A stretch of 15,839 bases of DNA from Comamonadaceae bacterium (GTDB taxonomy: Bacteria > Pseudomonadota > Gammaproteobacteria > Burkholderiales > Burkholderiaceae_C), in the NCBI GenBank assembly GCA_947457975.1, contig CANGYC010000022.1, forward strand, positions 1-15,839. The letters run 5' to 3'. Numbering within the stretch: the first letter of the stretch is position 1; every line of letters begins with the position of its first letter. A program made the translations under genes and the position numbers. Positions 6,313-12,704 of the stretch are shown here, in pieces. The notes below the pieces were generated by a model. It was not told where the DNA came from. It saw only the letters and a list, made by a program, of their open reading frames with translations, and made no database searches.

Positions 6313-7368
6313 ATGAGCTTGATTCCTGTCACCATCCTCACCGGCTTTCTGGGCTCGGGCAAGACCACTTTGCTCAAGCGTGTGCTCACCGAGACCCACG
6401 GGCACAAGATTGCGGTGATCGAGAACGAGTTCGGCGAAGAGAACATCGACAACGAGATTCTGGTCTCCGACACCCAAGAGACCATCGTGCAGATGAGCAA
6501 CGGCTGCATCTGCTGCACCATCCGCGAGGACCTGCGCGCCACGCTGCAGCTCTTGGGTGCCAAGAAACGCAAGGGCCTGCTGGACTTTGAGCGCGTGGTG
6601 GTCGAGACCACGGGCCTGGCCGACCCCGGCCCGGTGGCGCAAACCTTTTTCATGGATGAGGAGATCGCTGAGCAGTTTCTGCTGGACGCCATCGTCACCC
6701 TGGTGGATGCCAAGCACGCCATGAAGCAGCTCGACGACCGGCAGGAGGCGCGCCGCCAAGTGGGCTTTGCCGACCAGATCTTCATCAGCAAGACCGACCT
6801 GGTGCCCGCCGCAGACCTGGATGCGCTGCAACACCGCTTGAAGCACATCAACCCGCGCGCCCCGCAGCGTGCGGTGCACTTCGGCGAGGTCTCCATCAAG
6901 GAGGTGTTTGACTTGCGGGGTTTTAACCTCAACACCAAGCTCGACATCGACCCCGACTTCCTCACCGAAGGCGGCCATGGCCATGACCACGACCACGACC
7001 ACCATGACCATGACCATGTGCATGGTGAGCATTGCGACCATCCCTCGCACGGTCACCACCATCATCATGACGATGATGTCAAAAGTTTCGTTTTCCGGTC
7101 TGAGCGGGCCTTCAATCCGGCCAAGCTCGAGGATTTCCTGGGCGCGGTGGTCAATGTGTATGGCCCGCGCATGTTGCGCTACAAGGGCGTGCTCCACATG
7201 GAGGGTAGCGAGCGCAAGGTGATCTTCCAGGGCGTGCACCAGCTCATGGGCAGCGACCTGGGGCCAGCCTGGGCCGACGGCGAGCCGCGGGTGAGCAAGA
7301 TGGTGTTCATCGGCATCGACCTGCCGAAAGATATTTTTTTACAGGGTCTGGAGCAATCCCTCGTTTGA
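6313..7368 (+). CDS. COG0523 (G3E/CobW-type) GTP-binding metal chaperone
   Basis: A 351-residue P-loop GTPase of the G3E family, COG0523 branch (YjiA, ZigA, ZNG1, CobW relatives), which couple GTP hydrolysis to metal delivery. Walker A is GFLGSGKTT at 11-19, and ENEFGEENID at 37-46 is the switch region. CICC at 65-68 is the family's CxCC metal site. ETTGLADPGP at 98-107 holds Walker B/G3, and SKTD at 159-162 replaces the usual NKxD guanine motif. A His/Asp-rich stretch at 222-252 with more than a dozen histidines separates the GTPase part from the CobW C-terminal domain (about 256-351), which begins at FVFRSERAF. A Zn role is likely from the family, but Co or another metal cannot be excluded; no cobalamin genes are nearby. 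The neighbour is a DksA-like gene without zinc-finger cysteines. The Shine-Dalgarno AGAGG supports this start. Confidence 0.93.
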   Translation: MSLIPVTILTGFLGSGKTTLLKRVLTETHGHKIAVIENEFGEENIDNEILVSDTQETIVQMSNGCICCTIREDLRATLQLLGAKKRKGLLDFERVVVETTGLADPGPVAQTFFMDEEIAEQFLLDAIVTLVDAKHAMKQLDDRQEARRQVGFADQIFISKTDLVPAADLDALQHRLKHINPRAPQRAVHFGEVSIKEVFDLRGFNLNTKLDIDPDFLTEGGHGHDHDHDHHDHDHVHGEHCDHPSHGHHHHHDDDVKSFVFRSERAFNPAKLEDFLGAVVNVYGPRMLRYKGVLHMEGSERKVIFQGVHQLMGSDLGPAWADGEPRVSKMVFIGIDLPKDIFLQGLEQSLV

Positions 7369-7390
7369 GGTAGGCTTGCCCCGGAACGCC

Positions 7391-7450
7391 CCCGCTCGCA
7401 CGCGGGTCGGCGCAACGCAGAACTGAAGCGGGAGGGTGCGATGTTTTTTT
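7391..7450 (+). other. Weak terminator-like region after the GTPase gene
   Basis: CCCGC at 7391-7395 and GCGGG at 7402-7406 form a 5-bp hairpin. A run of seven T residues lies at 7444-7450, but it is about 37 nt further on and only weak pairing (CGCA with TGCG) lies directly before it. Termination between the GTPase and dksA is possible, not demonstrated. Confidence 0.3.
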
Positions 7451-7501
7451 CCAATCTCCAACGGGCGGAACGACCCGGCCCTGCCGCGCCTGACAGGTCG
7501 C

Positions 7502-7507
7502 TACAAT
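7502..7507 (+). promoter_or_regulatory. -10 box of a candidate dksA promoter
   Basis: TACAAT matches the -10 consensus at five of six positions. A -35 candidate, CTGCCG at 7481-7486, is weak and 15 bp away. Initiation near 7513-7515 would give a leader of about 230 nt before the TTG start of dksA. Confidence 0.45.
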
Positions 7508-7514
7508 CGCGCGC

Positions 7515-7746
7515 CAACCCGGACCGCCGGGTTGCCAAGGTCAGGGGGCAAGAGCCCGCAGGCTCCCATTCACGCCCTGGCGCGCAGACGCAAGAGCACC
7601 ACCACAACGAGAATCAGGCCACGATGGAACGGACGGGATTGCAGCGCCAAGCCGCCGCGGACAAGCCTTCAGCAAAAGTCCGTGCCAGCTCAGGCGACCT
7701 GCGTCCCGATCGCGATGCCACGGCCTCGATCCAGAGGAGACCCGCG
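7515..7746 (+). other. Long dksA leader region with two small hairpins
   Basis: CAACCCGG at 7515-7522 and CCGGGTTG at 7527-7534 form a perfect 8-bp stem with loop ACCG. GAGCC at 7552-7556 and GGCTC at 7561-7565 form a 5-bp stem. The rest is GC-rich. Its translated frames do not look like protein, including the in-frame extension upstream of the dksA start. The leader ends in a strong Shine-Dalgarno, AGAGGAGA at 7733-7740. Confidence 0.4.
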
Positions 7747-8991
7747 TTGAAAGTCCCCGCCCAGAACAGCAAGCCATCCGCTCCAGCAGGAGGCGACCTC
7801 TCCGACAAGCCCGCTGCGGCCGCCGGCCGAGCCACTGCCAAGGTCAAGCCCAAGGCCAAGCCCGCCAAGAAGCTCAGCGCCAAGCCCGTCGTCAAAAAGG
7901 CCGCTGCCAAGCCTGCATCCAAGTCAGCGGCCAAGCCTGCAGCTAAGAAGGCGGCCAAGCCAGCGGTTAAGACGGCCAAAGCAGCCAAGCCTGCCCCGAA
8001 GTCGGCAGCCAAGGCGGCCAAGCCCCCGGTGAAGACCAAGGTCAAACCCAAGGCCAAGGTCCAAGCCAAGCCCGCAGCCAAGAAAGCGGCCCCAGCTAAG
8101 AAGGCGGCCCCAGCTAAGAAGGCGGCCCCAGCCAAGAAGTCGGTCCCAGCTAAGAAAGTGGCACCGGCTAAAACAGCTGCTCCGGTCAAGGCCGCCGCCA
8201 AACCCGCCGCCAAGGCCCAGGCCCCCAAGGCCAAGCCGGTGCCCAAGCCGGCCGCCAAGCCTGCGGCCAAAGCCCCTGCCAAGGCCCCGTTGAAATCCGT
8301 TGCCAGCCCCAAGGCCGTGGCCAAGCCGGTCGCCCCTGTGGCGGCTCCCCCGGCGCCTCAGATTCCCACCCCTGCGCCTGGACCCGTCATGCGCAAAACC
8401 CGGGGCCGTTCAGCTGCCAACGCGCTGCCCGCCCCCGCGCCCGTCATGCCCACGCATGCCCCCGATGCCGCCAAAGCCAGCTACATGATGGCTTATGAGC
8501 GTGCCGTCGCGCCACCACCGCCGGTGGTGGTCTCTCGCAAGGACCCCAAATTGGCCAACAACTGGAAGAAAAAACCCCCTGAGCAATTGAGCGATGAAGA
8601 AGTCATGGCCATGCCTGATGCGGAGTACATGAACGATGTTCAGTTCGCCTTCTTTCGCCACAAGCTCACCAAGCTCAAGCACGAGATCCACAGCAATGCC
8701 GGCGAGACCACCGAGCACCTGCGCGAGGACACCGTGGTGGTGCCCGATCCTGCGGATCGCGCCACCATCGAGGAAGAGCACGCCCTCGAGCTGCGCACCC
8801 GTGACCGCGAGCGCAAGCTGCTCAAGAAGATCGAGCAGTCGATTGCCCGCATCGATGCAGGCGACTATGGCTACTGCGACGAGACGGGCGAGCCCATCGG
8901 CGTCGGTCGCCTGATCGCACGGCCCACCGCCAGCCTCTCCCTGGAGGCTCAGCAGCGCCGGGAGCTGCGGCAAAAAATGTTCGGCGACTAA
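7747..8991 (+). CDS. dksA: DksA-family RNA polymerase-binding protein with a long Lys/Ala/Pro tail
   Basis: A 414-residue protein. Residues about 265-414 are a DksA domain. DksA enters the secondary channel of RNA polymerase and, with ppGpp, controls stringent-response promoters. The coiled-coil tip has PDPADRAT at 333-340, with D334 and D337 matching E. coli D71 and D74, then LELRTRDRERKLLKKIE at 347-363. The zinc finger is degenerate: the four cysteines of E. coli DksA are here C377, T380, S398 and A401, the C/T/S/A pattern I recall for the zinc-independent DksA2 of Pseudomonas. Residues about 20-200 are a low-complexity tail of AAKPA, KKAAPAK and similar units, like bacterial histone H1-like proteins or the AlgP tail; 200-265 is Pro/Ala-rich. 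The start is a TTG at 7747 with AGGAG seven nt upstream. Downstream is a clear terminator. DksA of E. coli has 151 residues, so the tail more than doubles the length. Confidence 0.9.
   Translation: MKVPAQNSKPSAPAGGDLSDKPAAAAGRATAKVKPKAKPAKKLSAKPVVKKAAAKPASKSAAKPAAKKAAKPAVKTAKAAKPAPKSAAKAAKPPVKTKVKPKAKVQAKPAAKKAAPAKKAAPAKKAAPAKKSVPAKKVAPAKTAAPVKAAAKPAAKAQAPKAKPVPKPAAKPAAKAPAKAPLKSVASPKAVAKPVAPVAAPPAPQIPTPAPGPVMRKTRGRSAANALPAPAPVMPTHAPDAAKASYMMAYERAVAPPPPVVVSRKDPKLANNWKKKPPEQLSDEEVMAMPDAEYMNDVQFAFFRHKLTKLKHEIHSNAGETTEHLREDTVVVPDPADRATIEEEHALELRTRDRERKLLKKIEQSIARIDAGDYGYCDETGEPIGVGRLIARPTASLSLEAQQRRELRQKMFGD
8083..8172 (+). repeat. Five tandem 18-bp repeats inside dksA
   Basis: Five consecutive 18-bp units at 8083, 8101, 8119, 8137 and 8155 each encode a KAAPAK-like hexapeptide. 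Units 1 to 3 are nearly identical at the DNA level (AAGGCGGCCCCAGCTAAG type); units 4 and 5 have diverged. The repeats keep the reading frame and lie in the Lys/Ala/Pro tail. Confidence 0.85.
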
Positions 8992-9014
8992 AGCCGCCTG
9001 CTGCCCGCCTGATC

Positions 9015-9046
9015 ACTGTGGCCCGTCAAGGGCCACAGTCGTTTCT
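9015..9046 (+). terminator. Rho-independent terminator after dksA
   Basis: ACTGTGGCCC at 9015-9024 and GGGCCACAGT at 9030-9039 form a perfect 10-bp stem with loop GTCAA. It is followed by CGTTTCT, a short T-rich tail. It lies 23 bp after the dksA stop and separates dksA from the dcw promoter region. Confidence 0.75.
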
Positions 9047-9256
9047 GGCCGTCCTGCAGAGCTTGCCCCCGGCCTCTGGCCTGGTGATCTCCCGCCTCGC
9101 GCGCCTGAGGCCCGCGGCTGCGCCTGCGTTTTGCCTTCATAAAGCACATTCAATGGCTTCGCTAAGTGCTTCATTTTCATAGCCTTTTCATCGCCAAAGT
9201 GACTGCAAAAAAGCGTCTAAGTCCTTGATTTCATTGGAAAAATTTATTCCAGTTGC
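9047..9256. other. Gene-free upstream region of the dcw cluster, AT-rich in its second half
   Basis: Positions 9047-9130 are GC-rich with no recognisable feature. From about 9133 to 9320 the sequence becomes strikingly AT-rich for this genome, with A and T runs at 9209-9214 and 9237-9246. AAGCAC near 9143-9148 and GTGCTT near 9167-9172 form a weak 6-bp inverted repeat. This looks like an extended promoter region with UP-element-like tracts. No ORF or RNA gene is recognised. Confidence 0.5.
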
Positions 9257-9284
9257 TTGAATTCAGAAACTTTCCTGCTAAAGT
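9257..9284 (+). promoter_or_regulatory. Candidate Pmra promoter
   Basis: TTGAAT at 9257-9262 (four of six to the -35) and TAAAGT at 9279-9284 (four of six to the -10) are 16 bp apart, which predicts initiation near 9291. The AT-rich sequence upstream could bind the alpha subunit. The -10 abuts the first MraZ-type repeat, as expected for autorepression. Confidence 0.45.
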
Positions 9285-9315
9285 GGTGAAAAGTGCATTT
9301 TTGTGGTGAAAAGTG
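9283..9315 (+). promoter_or_regulatory. MraZ-type operator: two 13-bp direct repeats
   Basis: GTGGTGAAAAGTG occurs exactly at 9283-9295 and again at 9303-9315, a 20-bp period. Within this, TGGTG occurs at 9284 and 9304, TG half-sites at 9294 and 9314, and GGGTC at 9324, giving a 10-bp helical phase. MraZ of E. coli binds TGGGN repeats spaced on 10 bp in its own promoter, so this is probably the autorepression site. Confidence 0.7.
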
Positions 9316-9335
9316 TTTTCTAGGGGTCACTGACA

Positions 9336-9764
9336 GTGTTTCAGGGTGCGTCGTCCATCGTTCTTGATGCCAAGGGTCGGCTGGCCGTGCCGACTCGGCA
9401 TCGTGACGTCCTGACGGCCACGGCGGCGGGCCAGCTCACCATCACCAAGCATCCGCATGGCTGCCTCATGGTTTTTCCCCGCAGCGAGTGGGAAAAGTTC
9501 CGCGACCGCATCGCCGCCCTGCCCATGCAAGCGCAGTGGTGGAAGCGCATCTTCCTGGGCAATGCCATGGACGTGGAGATGGATGCCAGCGGCCGCGTGC
9601 TGGTCTCGCCCGAGTTGCGCGCCGCCGCGGGCATCAGCCGCGAGACCGTGCTGCTGGGCATGGGTGGCTACTTCGAATTGTGGGATGCGGCCACCTACGC
9701 AGCCCTGGAGGCCGAGCAGATGAAGGGCGACATGCCCGACGTCTTCAAGGATTTCTCTTTCTAA
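9336..9764 (+). CDS. mraZ: Transcriptional regulator MraZ
   Basis: MraZ is a ring-forming AbrB/SpoVT-fold DNA-binding protein that represses the dcw operon it heads. The 142-residue protein has the two DxxGR motifs of its duplicated domain: DAKGRLAVP at 11-19 and [10 protein letters not shown] at 83-92. The length matches the family (about 140-150). The start is GTG at 9336 ([15 protein letters not shown]), preceded by AGGGG at 9322-9326 with 9-nt spacing. It is first in the plus-strand cluster, behind its own promoter and repeat operator, and 11 bp before rsmH. Regulation by its own product is inferred from the upstream repeats. Confidence 0.96.
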   Translation: MFQGASSIVLDAKGRLAVPTRHRDVLTATAAGQLTITKHPHGCLMVFPRSEWEKFRDRIAALPMQAQWWKRIFLGNAMDVEMDASGRVLVSPELRAAAGISRETVLLGMGGYFELWDAATYAALEAEQMKGDMPDVFKDFSF

Positions 9765-9775
9765 GAAAGACGGCG

Positions 9776-10699
9776 GTGCCAAGCGCATGGACACACCACA
9801 CCGTCTTGTTGCACGAAGCGGTCGACGCCCTTCAGCTGCCTGCGGACGGACATTGCATCGACGCCACCTTTGGCCGAGGTGGGCATTCGCGCCTGATCCT
9901 CTCCAAGCTCTCGCCCCTGGGCCGGCTCACGGCCTTCGACAAAGACCCGCAGGCGGTGGCCGAGGCCGAGCGCCTGTCGGCCGAGGACGCGCGCTTTGCC
10001 ATTCGCCACCAGGGCTTTGCGCAGCTGGCCGAACTGCCTCCGCTCTCGGCCGATGGCCTGCTGATGGACCTGGGTGTGAGCTCACCGCAGATCGACGATG
10101 CGGCGCGCGGTTTTTCCTTCCGCCACGACGGCCCGCTGGACATGCGCATGGACACCACGCGTGGCCAGAGCGTGGCCCAGTGGCTGGAGGACGCATCGGT
10201 TCCACACATGACGGAGGTCATCCGTGACTATGGCGAAGAACGGTTTGCTGGGGCGATTGCAAAGGCGATTGATCGTCGGCGGCAAGAGCGGGGCCCGCTT
10301 GGACGCACCGCTGAGCTGGCCGAAGTCGTGGCTGGCGCGGTCAAAACCCGCGAACCGGGCAAGGACCCTGCAACGCGCACATTTCAGGCTTTTCGGATTT
10401 TCATCAACGCCGAGCTTGAAGAGCTGCAACAGGCGCTAGAGGCGTCCCTCAAGGTACTCAAACCCGGAGCCCGACTGGTTGTGATCAGCTTTCATTCGCT
10501 CGAAGACCGCATCGTCAAGCAGTTCATCGCCGCCCATTCGCGCGAGGTGTATGACCGCCGTGCGCCCTTTGCGCCTGCACAGCCCATGAAGCTGCGCGCG
10601 CTGGGCCGGACCATGCCTTCGGCTGCCGAAGTGGCGGGCAATCCCCGGGCGCGCAGCGCCGTCATGCGCGTGGCCGAGCGCACCGAGGTGCCTGCCTGA
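9776..10699 (+). CDS. rsmH: 16S rRNA (cytosine1402-N4)-methyltransferase
   Basis: RsmH (MraW) N4-methylates C1402 of 16S rRNA in the P-site decoding region, using SAM. The 307-residue protein shows [13 protein letters not shown] at 7-19, the SAM motif [11 protein letters not shown] at 29-39, [10 protein letters not shown] at 98-107, [16 protein letters not shown] at 111-126 and [14 protein letters not shown] at 237-250. I chose the GTG at 9776, 11 bp after the mraZ stop, because family proteins begin a few residues before the THHTVLL segment; a longer frame that overlaps mraZ is an extension artefact. Codon use between about 10195 and 10500 has more A/T third positions than the surrounding sequence. 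The stop overlaps the ftsL start (TGATG). Confidence 0.95.
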   Translation: MPSAWTHHTVLLHEAVDALQLPADGHCIDATFGRGGHSRLILSKLSPLGRLTAFDKDPQAVAEAERLSAEDARFAIRHQGFAQLAELPPLSADGLLMDLGVSSPQIDDAARGFSFRHDGPLDMRMDTTRGQSVAQWLEDASVPHMTEVIRDYGEERFAGAIAKAIDRRRQERGPLGRTAELAEVVAGAVKTREPGKDPATRTFQAFRIFINAELEELQQALEASLKVLKPGARLVVISFHSLEDRIVKQFIAAHSREVYDRRAPFAPAQPMKLRALGRTMPSAAEVAGNPRARSAVMRVAERTEVPA

Positions 10700-10974
10700 T
10701 GCGCCTGAACCTCCTGCTCACCTGTGGCGTGCTGGCTAGTGCGATGTACCTCGTGCACGTGCAGTACGAGTCGCGGCGCCTCTATGTGGAGCTGGAGAAG
10801 GCCGCTGCCCAGGCGCGCAAGCTCGAGGTCGCCCAGGAAAGCCTGGAGGCTGAAAAGCGCGGCCAGGCCACGCCGCTGCGCGTGGAGAAGATCGCCAAGG
10901 ACACGCTGCAAATGCGCACGGCCACGCCGGCCATCACCCAGTACGTCACGCTCAAGGAGGCGCAAAAGCCATGA
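10699..10974 (+). CDS. ftsL: Cell division protein FtsL
   Basis: FtsL is a small bitopic inner-membrane protein of the FtsQBL complex, which activates septal FtsWI. The 91-residue protein has a short cytoplasmic end, one membrane segment at about 4-20 and a periplasmic heptad-like coiled coil at about 22-65 (YESRRLYVELEKAAAQARKL). Sequence conservation is low in this family; identification rests on size, topology and the fixed position between rsmH and ftsI. GAGGTG at 10685-10690 is the Shine-Dalgarno. Its stop overlaps the ftsI start by 4 nt (ATGA). Confidence 0.92.
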   Translation: MRLNLLLTCGVLASAMYLVHVQYESRRLYVELEKAAAQARKLEVAQESLEAEKRGQATPLRVEKIAKDTLQMRTATPAITQYVTLKEAQKP

Positions 10975-12704
10975 GCAAGAGCGTGCGCTATGGTGCAAGC
11001 CCGCTGCTGGCCAGCCGCACACCGGTGTGGCGCAGCAAGTTCATCGTGGCCGCCATTGCCTTCGGCTTTGCCCTGCTGGCCTGCCGAGCAGCCTACGTGC
11101 AGGTGCTGGGCAACGACTTTTTCCAGCGCCAGGGCGAGGTGCGCTTTGCCCGTACGCTGGAACTGCCGGCCAGCCGCGGCCGCATCATGGACCGCCACGG
11201 TCAGGTGCTGGCCTACAACGTGCCCGCGCCCAGCATCTGGGCCATTCCTGAGGACGTCAACGCCACACCGGCGCAGCTGGCGCAGCTGGCCAAGTTGCTG
11301 GACATGCCGCTGGCTGACCTGCAGAAAAAGCTCGCCGACGAAGACAAGACCTTCGTCTGGCTCAAGCGCCAGGTCGACGAAGTGGTGGGACGCCAGATCG
11401 CCGAGCTGGGCATCAAGGGCATCTATGAGCGCAAGGGGTACAAGCGGCAATATCCCGACGGCGAGGCCGCTGCGCACGTGGTGGGTTTCACGAATGTGGA
11501 AAACATGGGCCTGGAGGGCGTGGAGCTGAGCTTTAACAAGCAGCTGGCGGGTCGCTCCGGCTCACGGCGTGTTATCAAGGACCGCCTCGGGCGTGTGGTG
11601 GAGGATGTGCGCGAGCAGGTGCCGCCTGAGGATGGACGCGACCTGCAGCTGTCCATCGACAGCAAGGTGCAATTCTTCGCCTACCAGAAGCTGCGCGAAG
11701 CGGTGCGCGAGAACAAGGCCATTGCCGGCAGTGTGGTGGTGCTCGACGCCCAGAGCGGCGAGGTGCTGGCGCTGGCCAACTACCCCAGTTACACCCCCGA
11801 TCGGCGCGTGAACCTCAGCGGCCCACAGCTGCGCAACCGCGCACTCACCGACACCTTCGAGCCCGGCTCGACCATGAAGCCCTTTGCCGTGGCCATTGCC
11901 ATGGACAAGGGCCTGGCTACGCCGGAGTCCATGATTGAGACGGCGCCAGGCCGCCTGACCATCTCCGGCTCGACCATCAGCGACCACCACCCTCTGGGGC
12001 TGGTGAGCTTGAGTCAGGTGATCCAGAAGTCCAGCAACGTGGGCACGGTCAAGCTGGCCATGCAGCTGCAGCCGCGCGAGATGTGGGAAAGCTATGCGCA
12101 GGCGGGCTTCGGACAGAAACCCAAGCTCCCCTTTGAGGGGGTCGTGAGCGGTCGCCTGCGGCCCTACAAGACCTGGCGCCCCATTGAGCAGGCCACCATG
12201 AGCTATGGCTACGGCCTGTCCTCGTCCCTGTTTCAGCTGGCCCATGCCTACACCGTGTTCGCCCGCAATGGCGACCTGGTGCCCGTGAGCCTGCTCAAGG
12301 TCAGCGAGCCAGTGGCCGGTGTGCGCGTATTCAGCGAGAAAAATGCCATCGCCATGCGCCAGATGCTGCACCTGGTGACCCAGCCCGGCGGCACTGCCCA
12401 GAAGGCCCAGACCATCGGCTACTCCGTGGGCGGCAAGACCGGCACCACCCACAAGCAAGAAGGCAAGGGCTACGCCACCCGCAAGTACCGCGGCTTTTTC
12501 GTGGGCCTGGCGCCCATCGAGAACCCGCGCATCGTGGTGGCCGTCATGATCGACGAGCCCACCAACGGCCGCTATTACGGCGGCGATGTCGCGGCGCCCG
12601 TGTTTGCCGAGACGGTGCAGCAGACCTTGCGCATGATGGGCTTGCCGCCGGACATGGCGGTCAAGCCCCAGATCATCACCAACGTGGCGGAGGAGTCGTT
12701 TTGA
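10971..12704 (+). CDS. ftsI: Peptidoglycan D,D-transpeptidase FtsI (PBP3)
   Basis: FtsI is the septal class B penicillin-binding protein that cross-links peptidoglycan together with FtsW. The 577-residue protein has a membrane anchor at about 24-43, a pedestal/dimerisation domain beginning at ASRGRIMDRHG (67-77), and a transpeptidase domain from about 225. The three active-site motifs are STMK at 300-303 (S300 is the acylated serine), SSN at 354-356 and KTG at 489-491. Length and motif spacing match PBP3. A strong Shine-Dalgarno, AAGGAGG at 10954-10960, precedes the ATG, which overlaps the end of ftsL. The last codon and stop overlap the TTG start of murE. Confidence 0.97.
   Translation: MSKSVRYGASPLLASRTPVWRSKFIVAAIAFGFALLACRAAYVQVLGNDFFQRQGEVRFARTLELPASRGRIMDRHGQVLAYNVPAPSIWAIPEDVNATPAQLAQLAKLLDMPLADLQKKLADEDKTFVWLKRQVDEVVGRQIAELGIKGIYERKGYKRQYPDGEAAAHVVGFTNVENMGLEGVELSFNKQLAGRSGSRRVIKDRLGRVVEDVREQVPPEDGRDLQLSIDSKVQFFAYQKLREAVRENKAIAGSVVVLDAQSGEVLALANYPSYTPDRRVNLSGPQLRNRALTDTFEPGSTMKPFAVAIAMDKGLATPESMIETAPGRLTISGSTISDHHPLGLVSLSQVIQKSSNVGTVKLAMQLQPREMWESYAQAGFGQKPKLPFEGVVSGRLRPYKTWRPIEQATMSYGYGLSSSLFQLAHAYTVFARNGDLVPVSLLKVSEPVAGVRVFSEKNAIAMRQMLHLVTQPGGTAQKAQTIGYSVGGKTGTTHKQEGKGYATRKYRGFFVGLAPIENPRIVVAVMIDEPTNGRYYGGDVAAPVFAETVQQTLRMMGLPPDMAVKPQIITNVAEESF

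Noticed and set aside
7441..7746. Upstream in-frame extension of dksA starting at an ATG
   Set aside because: The translation looks random, while a strong Shine-Dalgarno immediately precedes the TTG at 7747.
7614..8324. 236-codon minus-strand Ala/Leu/Gly-rich frame opposite the dksA tail, resembling a membrane protein
   Set aside because: The hydrophobic look is the antisense reading of Lys/Ala/Pro codons; no start signal is visible.
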